From a virus, in the IMG/VR virus record IMGVR_UViG_3300036780_000075, positions 1 to 40,036 of that record: a stretch of DNA of 40,036 nt. One strand, 5' to 3'. Each line of letters begins with the position of its first letter. The stretch's first letter is position 1. Positions 16,120 through 24,466 of this stretch are shown piece by piece. The position numbers were made by a program, and so were the translations under genes. A model generated the notes under the pieces. It was not told where the DNA came from. It did not search any database and saw nothing but the letters and a program-made list of their open reading frames with translations.

Positions 16120-16158
16120 TTTGCGGGGCGCGAGCCCTAGCGCAAAAGGAGAATCACA

Positions 16159-16986
16159 ATGGCAATCCAGTATCCGATCGGCCACAAACCGATGCTGGGA
16201 AAAGGCTCGGTCCTGTTTGACCGCTTCGATGCGAACGGAAATCCGACCGGCAATTTCCTGCACCTCGGCAACTGCAGCAAGTTCGAGCTCGACCCGAAGG
16301 ACGACATCGCCGAGCTGTACCAATCGCTTTATCCCACGCCGACGCTGATCGCGACGGCCGTGAAGAAACGCCAGCCGAAGCTGCAGATCGAAGGGACGGA
16401 CTTCAACTCCGATCACCTGGCGATCGGGCAGATTTCAGCGGGACGCACCGAGCTGGCCACCACAGCGACGACGTTCACGGCAGAAGTTCTCGTTTCCGTC
16501 GCGCAGGCCGCCAACGCAAAGGGCCGCTTCTTCCGTCTGGCCAACATGAACGTCGACAACGTCACCACGCCGCCCGTCCTAACGCAGAACGCAGTCGTGC
16601 TTGTGGCCGGGACGGATTACACAGTGGCGGATGCGCTGAACGGGCTCATCTATTTCCCGAGCTCTTCGTCGATCGATGGCACGCACGCAATCACGGCGAC
16701 CTACCACACTCTGGTCGGAACTTTTGACCAGGTGGCTGCTCTCACGCAGAACTCTATCTCGGGCCACTTCCTCTTCGTCCCCGATCCGGCGGACGGCGAG
16801 AAGATCGGCTGTGACGTGTGGCGCGTGAATCTGTTCGTCAACGGCAAGATCGGCTTGATCGCGGACGACTACGGCAACTGGACGCTCGAGGGCTACATCC
16901 TCGACGACACCGCGAATCATCCGACATCGCCGTTCTACCTGTACACGTACCAATCCGCTGCGCCCGCTGCCGGCGCCGCCGAGTAA
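16159..16986 (+). CDS. Major tail tube protein
   Basis: 275 aa; AAAGGAG lies 8 bases before ATG 16159. N-terminal GKGSVLFDRFDANGNPTGNFLHLGNCSKFELDPKDD and C-terminal GCDVWRVNLFVNGKIGLIADDYGNWTLEGYILDD are typical of phage tail tube proteins. The stretch about 136-185 (LTQNAVVLVAGTDYTVADALNGLIYFPSSSSIDGTHAITATYH) resembles a shortened copy of the fibre module in the head genes and probably projects from the tube surface. It forms stacked hexamers around the tape measure. Confidence 0.85.
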   Translation: MAIQYPIGHKPMLGKGSVLFDRFDANGNPTGNFLHLGNCSKFELDPKDDIAELYQSLYPTPTLIATAVKKRQPKLQIEGTDFNSDHLAIGQISAGRTELATTATTFTAEVLVSVAQAANAKGRFFRLANMNVDNVTTPPVLTQNAVVLVAGTDYTVADALNGLIYFPSSSSIDGTHAITATYHTLVGTFDQVAALTQNSISGHFLFVPDPADGEKIGCDVWRVNLFVNGKIGLIADDYGNWTLEGYILDDTANHPTSPFYLYTYQSAAPAAGAAE

Positions 16987-16992
16987 ACATTT

Positions 16993-17030
16993 CGCTCCGA
17001 GCATCCCTTGCCGGGAGCCTCGGAGCGTTC
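16993..17030 (+). terminator. Stem-loop after the tail tube gene
   Basis: CGCTCCGAG...CTCGGAGCG (9 bp, 17-base loop with an inner CCC/GGG pairing), starting 7 bases after the stop, then TTCTAAAT. The stem is strong but the T tract is weak, so termination is likely partial. The gap goes on to 17172 with a second dyad (17095-17118, CGAGGG-GCCGGCGCCGGT-CCCTCG) and a third small one (CGAAATTTCG near 17124). Confidence 0.5.
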
Positions 17031-17172
17031 TAAATCCCCGCTGGCAAAGGCGGGGCCGTCGCCGTGCTCAGGCATGGGCCGCGCGACAAGGGAACGAGGG
17101 GCCGGCGCCGGTCCCTCGCTTCTCGAAATTTCGTCAGCTTCGTGCTGGCGCGAAGTCATCGGAGGCTAATCC

Positions 17173-17649
17173 GTGGAAAAAAGCTTCAAGCTTGACGGCC
17201 GCGAATTTCGCGGCGTCTCTCAATCCCTCACTGCAGCCCAGGATGATTACCTCCTGGCCCACCTAAGGCGATGCGGAGCCGTCGAAGCGCTCACCGATAT
17301 CGACGGCGTCCAGCGCTCCCAGGAAAATCGCGCAGAGCTTCTGCTCACGCAAATCATGCTCAGCGGCGAGACGTTTCGCGTGCTCGCCGGCTGCCTCACG
17401 GAAGTCGGAAAAAAATGGTCGCGAGAGGAGGCTGAGCGCAACGCTGCTGCCTTCATGGAGATCACCGATCGCGAAGAGAAGCTGCGCATTCGCGCCGCCC
17501 TGGTGAACTTCGTGATCGGTTTTTTTGTCTCCGGGGCGAAATCATCCGAGACTTCCCAGAAATCTTCGCCCCGCAAAAAAAAGGACCGCACTACAGAGAG
17601 CGCGGAGCCCGGGACCTCGGAGACTTCGCCCCCATCCTCCGCGAGCTAG
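17173..17649 (+). CDS. Tail assembly chaperone, unshifted product (gpG-like)
   Basis: 158 aa from GTG 17173, with GGAGG 7 bases upstream. The body (LTAAQDDYLLAHLRRCGAVEAL, then ENRAELLLTQIMLSG, KLRIRAALVNFVIGFFVSG) is helical as in small phage tail chaperones. The C-terminus is a low-complexity Ser/Lys/Glu tail, which is the part replaced on frameshifting. Lies directly upstream of the accessory block and tape measure. It binds the tape measure during tail assembly. Confidence 0.8.
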   Translation: MEKSFKLDGREFRGVSQSLTAAQDDYLLAHLRRCGAVEALTDIDGVQRSQENRAELLLTQIMLSGETFRVLAGCLTEVGKKWSREEAERNAAAFMEITDREEKLRIRAALVNFVIGFFVSGAKSSETSQKSSPRKKKDRTTESAEPGTSETSPPSSAS

Positions 17650-17870
17650 CAGGGAACGACCCGACCGACTTCGATCGGTTGATGGATTGGCCGCTCCGCG
17701 ACCTCTTCATCGCATTCGTAGAGCGGCTGAAGGACGCGGCGATCGAGCGGCATCGCGCTGAAGTGCTGATCTGGGCGGTCCTAGCGCCCTGGCAGAAGCA
17801 GCAGACGCGGCCGCCGGCGCTGCCGGCAATTCTCGCTCCGCCCAAACGGGGACCAGTCCGGCCTCGATGA
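17173..17870 (+). CDS. Tail assembly chaperone, -1 frameshift product (gpGT-like)
   Basis: Shares the first 403-410 bases with the shorter product, then slips back one base at the A8 run (17575-17582) and continues to TGA 17868-17870. The -1 frame after the run reads GPHYRERGARDLGDFAPILREL, then TDFDRLMDWPLRDLFIAFVERLKDAAIE, EVLIWAVLAPWQKQQ and a Pro-rich end. It is clearly protein-like, with no start of its own. This is the standard G/GT organisation of lambda-like tails. A start at TTG/ATG near 17679 would be an alternative but is less likely. Confidence 0.75.
17575..17583 (+). other. Programmed -1 ribosomal frameshift site
   Basis: Eight A residues followed by G give the heptamer A-AAA-AAG in the correct zero frame (codons AAA AAA AAG). 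This is the strongest known bacterial -1 slippery sequence, as in dnaX. The open -1 frame downstream gives the extended tail chaperone. Confidence 0.75.
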
Positions 17871-17884
17871 CGGCTTAGTAATGA

Positions 17885-17896
17885 CAACTTTTGTTG
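17885..17896. promoter_or_regulatory. Palindrome C, operator-like
   Basis: CAAC-TTTT-GTTG, a perfect dyad of the AC-N4-GT type in the 48-base gap after the tail chaperone, ending 22 bases before the ATG of the next gene. Confidence 0.4.
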
Positions 17897-17918
17897 ACAC
17901 TTCACGGAGGAACTAGAA

Positions 17919-18326
17919 ATGGCAATCACACTGACTTCCATCAAGAACGAATTCGGCCACGCGGCCGCGGACCTGGTCAAGGTAGGAAAGGCGATTAAGT
18001 CCGCGATCGGGCGGGCGGCCGCCGAAATGCCGACTCTCGTCGCGGATCTTCAAAAGGCGGCTCCCACGATCGAAGGCCTCACCGCGCTCGCAGCTCCGCA
18101 GTTCACGGCCGTCGAGCAGCTCGCTTTCAACGCGTTTGGCGTGATCGCAAACGCCGTGGAAGCCGCGGGCCCCGCCGCGGCCGCGAACGGAGTGAGTATC
18201 TCGCTCGATCAGGCGCTCATCAACGACATAAAAGCGATTCTGCCGTCGCTGAAGAGCTTCATGTCCAGCAACGCTTCGAGTGCTTCGGTCACGGCCGCCG
18301 CGCCTTCTCCTGCTGCGAAGTCCTGA
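17919..18326 (+). CDS. Accessory helical protein of unknown function
   Basis: 135 aa; GGAGG is 9 bases before the ATG. The whole protein is Ala-rich and helical (GHAAADLVKVGKAIKSAIGRAAAEM..., ALINDIKAILPSLKSFMSS) with an Ala/Ser/Pro tail. The ends of the helices are amphipathic, so membrane association or a coiled bundle is possible. First gene of a block inserted between the tail chaperone and the tape measure, where most siphoviruses have nothing. No family recognised. Confidence 0.65.
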   Translation: MAITLTSIKNEFGHAAADLVKVGKAIKSAIGRAAAEMPTLVADLQKAAPTIEGLTALAAPQFTAVEQLAFNAFGVIANAVEAAGPAAAANGVSISLDQALINDIKAILPSLKSFMSSNASSASVTAAAPSPAAKS

Positions 18327-18337
18327 GCCTGGTGAGA

Positions 18338-19051
18338 ATGGACCGGCTTCTGAAGGTTCTCGGGGTCGCGCGCGCGATCGCGGCGATCGCGGCCCTGGGA
18401 ATCCTGGCGCTGGCCGGCTGGGACCTGCATCTCGGGCTCGAGCAGCTCCGCGACAATCTCACACAGCTTCGCACCACGGGCACGTACCTGAATCAGATCC
18501 TGCCGATCGTGGGCGGCGCCGCGACAAACATCGAGAAGACTCTGCGCGAAGAGCGTGATGCTTCTCGGGACCAGCTCTCGCAATCCACCGCGGTGCTGAA
18601 GAATGTGAATGCGGCCGTCTCGCAGGCGAAAGAAGATCTCGTCGAGTTTCACGCACTGCTCGCGGGCCTCGGGAAAACAAACTCGACGCTGGACGCTGCG
18701 ATCGCAACACAGAGCAGGGAAGCGGTCGACACGGAAAAGCAGGCGCAAGCTTCTCTAGCAGATCTGCGCTCGGCGCTGCAGCAGGCGAATGCGGTCCTCG
18801 CGGACCTCGACCACGTGGCTGCGAATCCGGACCTACCGTCAATTACCAAACACCTCGACGACGCGATCGTCGAGGCAAATTCCGTGCTGAAGCACGTCGC
18901 CGGCGCCGCGGCTTCCGGGGAACGCGACATGCTGATGATCGAAACCAAGCTGCGCCAGGCGCTGAAGCCGGCAAGCCTGGCCAAGACGATTTTCGAGCGG
19001 GCCCTGGGGATTGCCGGACCGGCGGCACAGATCGCGGCAGCCGCAAAATGA
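18338..19051 (+). CDS. Membrane-anchored coiled-coil protein
   Basis: 237 aa from ATG 18338 (GTG 18332 is also in frame). One N-terminal transmembrane segment (AIAAIAALGILALAGW, about residues 14-30) is followed by a long helical coiled-coil domain (DNLTQLRTTGTYLNQILP, NVNAAVSQAKEDLVEFHALLAGLG, QASLADLRSALQQANAVLADL). The soluble part would be in the periplasm or cytoplasm depending on orientation. The family is unknown; the architecture fits envelope proteins that block injection or modify the cell surface. Overlaps a 31-codon frame by ATGA. Confidence 0.65.
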   Translation: MDRLLKVLGVARAIAAIAALGILALAGWDLHLGLEQLRDNLTQLRTTGTYLNQILPIVGGAATNIEKTLREERDASRDQLSQSTAVLKNVNAAVSQAKEDLVEFHALLAGLGKTNSTLDAAIATQSREAVDTEKQAQASLADLRSALQQANAVLADLDHVAANPDLPSITKHLDDAIVEANSVLKHVAGAAASGERDMLMIETKLRQALKPASLAKTIFERALGIAGPAAQIAAAAK

Positions 19052-19143
19052 GCATGAGCAGCGCACTGATGCGGTTTTTGCAGCGTGCCGATGCGGAAAG
19101 GGCTCCCAGGTCGACGGCTAGTCGAGCCTGGGAGATGGGTTAG
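19048..19143 (+). CDS. Possible 31-aa peptide ending in hairpin repeat
   Basis: ATGA overlap with the previous gene; reads MSMSSALMRFLQRADAER and then the hairpin-repeat sequence to TAG 19141. As in the endolysin, the repeat supplies the C-terminus. It may be real by coupling, or simply an open frame that runs into the element. Confidence 0.35.
   Translation: MSMSSALMRFLQRADAERAPRSTASRAWEMG
19100..19136 (+). repeat. Hairpin repeat copy 3
   Basis: CTCCCAGG-TCGAC-GGCTA-GTCGA-g-CCTGGGAG: a 13-bp stem interrupted only by one bulged G, with a GGCTA loop. It is the cleanest copy. Flanked by GGG on the left and AT on the right. It precedes the lipoprotein region. Confidence 0.85.
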
Positions 19144-19346
19144 AGTATCGGGACATGAACCTTCCGCCGCGGGCCCTGCAGGCCCTGGTGAACCTGAAAA
19201 AAGAACTACTCGATCGTGACAGCGCGGACATTGCCGCTGAAAATTTAACAGCACAGTCAAAATTTAACCGCCGCGTGAAGAATTCCGCGTCGGAATCTGG
19301 CCCGCGAATGCGCAACGCGCGATCGCGCGGGCGCCGAGTCCAACGA

Positions 19347-19667
19347 ATGTTTCAGCGCCGCGAATTTTGCTTAGCGTTTATCGCGCTCCTTCTACTCGCG
19401 GGGTGTGGCAAGCCCGAATGGACCGACGCTACCGTAGTGGGCAAAGCCTACTCGCCTGCCAGCACCAGTGTCGGGCCCGTCATCGGAGGCAAGGGCGGCG
19501 CTGTTGTCACAAGCACGTCCGAGGAGTACGTGCTGATTCTTCGCTACCCCGATGGCAGCGTCTATTCGCACGAAGTGGACGCGCAAACGTGGACCGAGTT
19601 CGAGAAAGGCGACAAGGTGCGGGCGCTCGTGGCGTGGTACGGAGTCAGGGAAATCACCAAGCAATGA
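19347..19667 (+). CDS. Predicted lipoprotein
   Basis: 106 aa from ATG 19347. The frame is open from ATG 19155, but the upstream 64 codons are basic and ordinary, and a signal peptide begins at 19347: MFQRREFCLA, FIALLLLAGC with lipobox LLAGC (Cys20). The mature part has a beta-rich domain (VVGKAYSPASTSVG, EEYVLILRYPDGSVYSHEVDAQTW, KVRALVAWYGVREI). Small lipoproteins carried by phages often block receptor or injection functions (as T5 Llp does); that role here is inference. Ends in an ATGA overlap. Confidence 0.7.
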   Translation: MFQRREFCLAFIALLLLAGCGKPEWTDATVVGKAYSPASTSVGPVIGGKGGAVVTSTSEEYVLILRYPDGSVYSHEVDAQTWTEFEKGDKVRALVAWYGVREITKQ

Positions 19668-19921
19668 AGATCCGCTGGGTCCTCATCCCACAGCACATGC
19701 TCGTCGCCATGTTCGAACGCGGCTATTCCTACCGCGTCGTCGATGGCGATCTGCCTGGCGACGTGCGTGTGCGCGAAGCCTACGTCGCGGGCGATTCGAT
19801 CTCGCTCCTCGTGGAGAGCGAATCCTTTACCGAAGTGCCCGACGGCAACGTTCCCGAAATTGTTCCGTCGATCGAGTTCATGCGCGATACGCGCGGCCGC
19901 TGCGGAGTGCTCCCTCACTAG
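19664..19921 (+). CDS. Small hypothetical protein before the tape measure
   Basis: 85 aa, ATGA overlap with the lipoprotein gene; starts MKIRWVLIPQHMLVAMF. The rest (YRVVDGDLPGDVRVREAYVAGDSISLLVESESF) is beta-rich. Not recognised. The next start has no clear ribosome site (TTAAATAGAATGG), unlike most genes here, so coupling or a leader-less signal is possible for the tape measure. Confidence 0.6.
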   Translation: MKIRWVLIPQHMLVAMFERGYSYRVVDGDLPGDVRVREAYVAGDSISLLVESESFTEVPDGNVPEIVPSIEFMRDTRGRCGVLPH

Positions 19922-19939
19922 TTTTTCTACTTAAATAGA

Positions 19940-22900
19940 ATGGCCGATTCCCCCGAAGTAAAAGTCAAGCTAACAGCCGAGGACCAGGGCGTTGCTTCGG
20001 CGATCCGCGCGCTCTCGCAGGAGCTGAAGAACCTCAAAAACCAGCAGGACGAGACTCGCTCGAGCGCCACGGATCTGAAAGGCGCATTCCACGATCTGAT
20101 CGGCGCGATCGCGGTCGAGCGCATTATCGCCTTCGGTAAAGAGATCCTCGACTCCGCCGTCAACATCGGCAACATGAGCCAGAAGACGGGCGTCGCCACG
20201 ACGACGATCTCCGTCTTCCACAAAGTGGCCGAAGATACGGGGATCGCGGTCGAAGCCGTCGATCGTGGCCTGGTGAAGGCTGCGAAAACCGTCACGCTCT
20301 TCCAAGGAGGTAACGAAGGCGCCGCGAAAGCGATGAAGCTGCTGAACCTCGAGCAGAAAGACTTCGTTGGCCTCAACTCCGACCAGAAAATTCAGAAGCT
20401 GCTCGAAGCCCTCGGGCGCATGCCCGACGAGTTCAAGAAAACCACCGCCGCGCAATTGATTTTCTCGAAGGGCGGCGCGGACATGATCGTCATCGCCAAC
20501 AAGCTCGCCCAGGAAGGCTTCGGGAATATCGAGCAGAAAATGAAGAGCCTGGGGATCCTCATGACCCAGGATTTCGCCGAGAACGCGGCCGTGGCGAAGG
20601 AGTCGCTCCAGGATCTCGAGGACATCGGCAAGGGCGTCGCCACGCAGTTCGAATTCGGACTTCTGCCGGCCCTCGCCGATACCAGCCAGGCGCTCGGCAA
20701 AGCGATCCAGGGGAGCAACAACGGATTCGAGGAGCTAGGCAAAGACGCTGGCAACGCCATAAAACTGATCGTGCTCGGCTTCATCGTGATCGGGACAACG
20801 ATCGGCGACGCTCTCGCGGAGATCGAAGTCGATTTCAAGCATATCTGGGCGGACATCAAGAACGACGGCCTCACAACAGCTCGCGCTGTCGCACTGGCGT
20901 GGATAGGAGAATTTTCGGCAGCGGGGAACGAGATCTCCGCGGGAGAGAAGCGGCACGATGCGCTCGAAGCCGAGGACCAGGCGCAGAAAGCAGCCATCCG
21001 CAAAAAGTTTGTCGGCGATCTCAATTCCGCCGATCAGGACCTGTTTCCAGACCAGGGCCCATTCGCCGAAAAGGATACCGCCACGCGAGGCGCCCTCGCG
21101 AACCTCCAGTCCGAGCGCGACGCAATCAACCTTCAGGCGCAGCAAAAAAAGATCACGCAGGTCCAGGCCGAGCAAAAAATAAAGGATCTGCTAGCGCAGC
21201 AAATTCCGCTCCTCGCGAAAATGGCGGAAGAGGAAACAAAGCTCGCGGAGCAGCGCGGGCACGCCTCGGAAATCGCGCGGGCTCGATCCGTATCCCACCA
21301 GGTCACCGCGCTCTCGCACAAGGATTCTGACGTCACCGGCGCGTTTGCCGGCCGAGCTGAGCAGCCCCTCATCCCGCCGATCGCGGACGCGGCCGCAAAG
21401 GCGCAGCTCGCTCTCGCACTGAAGCACGAGCAGGATCTGCTCGCCGTGTGGAAGGCCGGCGCCGCGCAGCGCGCAGGTGTGGACCGGGAAGAGTACGAGC
21501 GCGGAGCGATCTCGCTCAAAAATTATTTCGATCGTCGTCGCAAGGAAATCGAGGATGAATCCGCACGAGAAATAGCGATCCTGAAAACGGAGCGCGCGCA
21601 GGTACAGGCCGCTGGGGATCTGGCTGGCCAGCAATCGCAGGAAAAATCGGCACAGGCTCAGGCCAAAGCCAAGGGCGTTCCCGAGGCTGTGCTCTCCGGA
21701 AAAGCGGCGCCGTCGAGTCCGGACCAGGCCGCGCAGGCGCGGCAATCGCTCGAGCTGAAATCGCAGGCCGATCGCCTGGCGGCTGAGCAGATCCAGGATC
21801 TCGCTCGCATCGATGAGATCGATACGCGGATCCAGGAAACGGAGATCAACACGGTGACGAAAGTCACCGCGCTCAGCTCCGAGGAGTTCAAGCAGGCCGA
21901 AGCCGGCCAACAGAGAGAGCTCGAATTCAAGAAAGAGATCGCTTCGCTGCAGGGCAAAACGCTCGGCCTCACGCAGTCAGAGATCAACCTCGAGACCGAG
22001 AAGCGCACTCTCGAAGCTCATCAGACGGCCACATCTTCGGTGGACCTGGCCGCGCGACTTCAGGAAATCGAGCAGTGGAAACAATTGAAAACCGAGGTCG
22101 GCGCGTTCGACGAGGCGGAGCGAAAAGAGGCCACGGATCAGAAGCAGTTCGAGATCGAGAAGCGAGGAATCGAAATCGAGCAGAAGGCTGGCCTGATCAG
22201 CCGGGCCGACGCGGAAAAGAAGATCTCGGACCTGATCAAGCAACGGCTGCCGCTGCTGATCCAGGAGGCCCAAGCGGAGCTGAGAATCGCGCAGGCCAGC
22301 GGCAATCAGGAGCAGATCGCCAAGGCCCAGGAGATGCTGCTCGCCCTCCGCAATCTGTCCGCAGAGACGATCACCTGGCAGCACCAGCTGCAGAAGGCCG
22401 GCGAGGAAGCCAAGACAGCGATCACTTCCGATTTCGCGAATTTGTTCACCACGCTCCTCTCCGGAACGAAAAGCGCCGGCCAGGCCTTCTCGCAGTTCGG
22501 CCTCTCGATATTGCGCTCGCTCGAGCAGATCGCGGCCCAGATGCTGGCCAATATCCTCATCACGAAGCTTCTCAGCATCGCGATGAACGCTCTCGGCCTC
22601 AGCGGTGGAAATACGCAGCTCGCAAAGACAATCGCGCAGAACGACGCGATGATCGTCTCGAACGCCGGCGCCGCGGGCGCGGCCGCATTCGCATCGGCGA
22701 TGGCGGTCACGCCTTTTCCAGCGGACATTCCCGTCGCTACTGCCGCGATGGGCACCGCGATCTCTCTGGCGCTTTCGAACCTCGCCCTAGGATCCGCGGC
22801 CGAGGGAGCTTTCCTGGATCAGGACAAGCTCATCCAGGCGCACGCCGAAGAAATGATCCTTCCGCGCGAGATCAGCTTGCCTCTGCGCGAAGCCCTGATT

Positions 22901-23314
22901 CAGCGTCCAGCTTCGGGCGACGTCGCCGGCGAACCGTCCATCATAGCCCCGGAGATTGCGGCAGGCCTGCGCGCGTCAATCAATCCCGGAGGAATCACCC
23001 AGCAGGCGGCCGTTGCGGGCAGCCAGGCGCTTCCGCCGGATATTCGGCGCGCGGTTTCCACCGATCTGCGATCGGCCATCGAGTCCGGCGCGCTCAATTC
23101 TCCCGCGATCGCGCTGCCCACTGATCTGCGCACGCCCAACTTCAATTTGCCCGCGCAGCTCACCCCCGCAGGCGCAGGCGGCGATCAATTTTTCCACGAC
23201 GAGATCCACCTGCACCACAACGGGCCCGACGCGAAAGAAGTCCTCGAGCGCGAGCTCGTGCCGCGGATCGAGACAGCGGTACGCAACGGAAGGCTGAGGC
23301 TCAAGTCATCATGA
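19940..23314 (+). CDS. Tail tape measure protein
   Basis: 1124 aa, the second longest gene; length should set tail length (about 165 nm at 0.15 nm per residue). Near 85-200 is a TP901-type-like helical region (GNMSQKTGVATTTISVFHKVAEDTG, FKKTTAAQLIFSKGGADM). A hydrophobic segment at about 273-290 (IKLIVLGFIVIGTTIGDAL) and Ala/Leu-rich segments near the C-terminus (LFTTLLSGTKSAG, ILRSLEQIAAQMLANILI, GAAGAAAFASAMAV) are typical for membrane channel formation. The central part is long charged coiled coil. The motif HAEEMILPREISLPLREAL near 970 matches the usual conserved C-terminal region. Confidence 0.9.
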   Translation: MADSPEVKVKLTAEDQGVASAIRALSQELKNLKNQQDETRSSATDLKGAFHDLIGAIAVERIIAFGKEILDSAVNIGNMSQKTGVATTTISVFHKVAEDTGIAVEAVDRGLVKAAKTVTLFQGGNEGAAKAMKLLNLEQKDFVGLNSDQKIQKLLEALGRMPDEFKKTTAAQLIFSKGGADMIVIANKLAQEGFGNIEQKMKSLGILMTQDFAENAAVAKESLQDLEDIGKGVATQFEFGLLPALADTSQALGKAIQGSNNGFEELGKDAGNAIKLIVLGFIVIGTTIGDALAEIEVDFKHIWADIKNDGLTTARAVALAWIGEFSAAGNEISAGEKRHDALEAEDQAQKAAIRKKFVGDLNSADQDLFPDQGPFAEKDTATRGALANLQSERDAINLQAQQKKITQVQAEQKIKDLLAQQIPLLAKMAEEETKLAEQRGHASEIARARSVSHQVTALSHKDSDVTGAFAGRAEQPLIPPIADAAAKAQLALALKHEQDLLAVWKAGAAQRAGVDREEYERGAISLKNYFDRRRKEIEDESAREIAILKTERAQVQAAGDLAGQQSQEKSAQAQAKAKGVPEAVLSGKAAPSSPDQAAQARQSLELKSQADRLAAEQIQDLARIDEIDTRIQETEINTVTKVTALSSEEFKQAEAGQQRELEFKKEIASLQGKTLGLTQSEINLETEKRTLEAHQTATSSVDLAARLQEIEQWKQLKTEVGAFDEAERKEATDQKQFEIEKRGIEIEQKAGLISRADAEKKISDLIKQRLPLLIQEAQAELRIAQASGNQEQIAKAQEMLLALRNLSAETITWQHQLQKAGEEAKTAITSDFANLFTTLLSGTKSAGQAFSQFGLSILRSLEQIAAQMLANILITKLLSIAMNALGLSGGNTQLAKTIAQNDAMIVSNAGAAGAAAFASAMAVTPFPADIPVATAAMGTAISLALSNLALGSAAEGAFLDQDKLIQAHAEEMILPREISLPLREALIQRPASGDVAGEPSIIAPEIAAGLRASINPGGITQQAAVAGSQALPPDIRRAVSTDLRSAIESGALNSPAIALPTDLRTPNFNLPAQLTPAGAGGDQFFHDEIHLHHNGPDAKEVLERELVPRIETAVRNGRLRLKSS

Positions 23315-24291
23315 CCCTTGCTGTCTATCCCGGCGCAATCTGGGGCTTGAAGTACGAGGTGGTGAAAACGCCGGAGTTCAGCACGATCGTCCAGCCTGCG
23401 CCAGGGCTGGTTCCCCAGACCCGCATCGCGCAGGCCGCAAATCCCCTCTGGCACTGGCAGCTTTACTACGAGCAATTGTTCAACAGCCTGGCGGCGAACC
23501 CGAACCTTACCGAGACCGAGCTCGAAACGCTGATGGGCTTCTTTCTCTCGAACAAGGCGCAATTCGGAGCATTCCTTTTCGACGATCCCGAGGACGACGT
23601 CGTCACAGATCAAGTCCAGCAGCTCGTCGCCGACACAAGCAATCCAGTTTCGGCCGCGGCGGTAGGAGCGAGCGCCGGAACCGGATTCCTCGTGGGCGAT
23701 TATCTGGCGGTGATTGGCGGTGGTGGAACCGCAGCCATTCTTAGCGTCGCGTCGGTGGGCGGAGGCGGCGCGATCACCGGCTTCAACATCGTCAATGGCG
23801 GCACAGGCTACGCCACGACCACAGGCGCTGCTCTCACCGTTCTGACCGGCGCGGGAACGGGAGCTCCGACCGCGAACATCACGGCGACGACGGTTTACTA
23901 CACGCCACTGCAGCGCAATATGGCCGGAGTCTTCTTCGAGGACGTCACCGATCTGAATCCCGTCTCCGGCAGCGGCCTCGCGGTAGAAGCCAACGGCGTT
24001 GCGCAGACTCAGGCTGCAGGAAACGTTTGCTCCGGAGGCGGCGACTTCGAACTGCACGGCCCCGGTCTCGCAATCCCTGGCTTTTCGTTCGCCGGCATGT
24101 ACCTCAAGTGGTGCGCGGCTCCCACTCCGCCGATCACTGCGTCGTTTAATTTTTATTTTCGAGTGCGCTTCGAGAAAGACACGCAGGACTTCGAGAAGTT
24201 CCTCCAACGTCTCTGGACCATCGGCGGAACCGAAGGGCAGAGAAGCTCCGGCGTGGTGAAAATTTGTTCGGCTGGAACGCCGGGATCCTGA
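23311..24291 (+). CDS. Distal tail protein, DUF2460-like, with inserted Gly-rich domain
   Basis: 326 aa, overlapping the tape measure stop (ATGA). The N-terminal AIWGLKYEVVKTPEFSTIVQPA, the segment NLTETELETLMGFFLSNKAQFGAFLFDDP, and the C-terminal RFEKDTQDFEKFLQRLW correspond to DUF2460, the distal tail protein of gene transfer agent-type tails. In between (about 105-200) lies an added segment rich in Gly, Ala and Thr (VIGGGGTAAILSVASVGGGG, NGGTGYATTTGAALTVLTGAG) not expected in a minimal member. It sits at the tail end and connects tube and baseplate. Confidence 0.75.
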   Translation: MTLAVYPGAIWGLKYEVVKTPEFSTIVQPAPGLVPQTRIAQAANPLWHWQLYYEQLFNSLAANPNLTETELETLMGFFLSNKAQFGAFLFDDPEDDVVTDQVQQLVADTSNPVSAAAVGASAGTGFLVGDYLAVIGGGGTAAILSVASVGGGGAITGFNIVNGGTGYATTTGAALTVLTGAGTGAPTANITATTVYYTPLQRNMAGVFFEDVTDLNPVSGSGLAVEANGVAQTQAAGNVCSGGGDFELHGPGLAIPGFSFAGMYLKWCAAPTPPITASFNFYFRVRFEKDTQDFEKFLQRLWTIGGTEGQRSSGVVKICSAGTPGS

Positions 24292-24292
24292 G

Positions 24293-24460
24293 ATGGCCGA
24301 AGCGGGCGGGTCGATCGAAAAAACGATGGGATCCTGCCAATGGGTCCCTTGCGCGAAGCGCGCCACAGAACAAGTAGGCAAGCGGCACTACTGCGCGGAA
24401 CATGCTGAAAAAGTGAAGCGCGTGCGCGACGCAAAATTCGTGCCCCACCTGAAGCCCTAA
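24293..24460 (+). CDS. 55-aa Cys/His protein between tail tip genes
   Basis: ATG 24293, two bases after the previous stop, to TAA 24458-24460. The protein is basic and holds C-Q-W-V-P-C and later HYCAEH, a likely single zinc site, with Lys/Arg tail. It sits exactly between DUF2460- and DUF2163-type genes, an unusual place for a non-structural-looking protein. Confidence 0.55.
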   Translation: MAEAGGSIEKTMGSCQWVPCAKRATEQVGKRHYCAEHAEKVKRVRDAKFVPHLKP

Positions 24461-24466
24461 AACCTG

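Noticed and set aside
18850-18872. Perfect hairpin CCTCGACGA...TCGTCGAGG resembling the repeat core
   Set aside because: Inside the coiled-coil gene, without the GGNNA loop or GGGCTCCC/GGGAGAT ends; likely chance.
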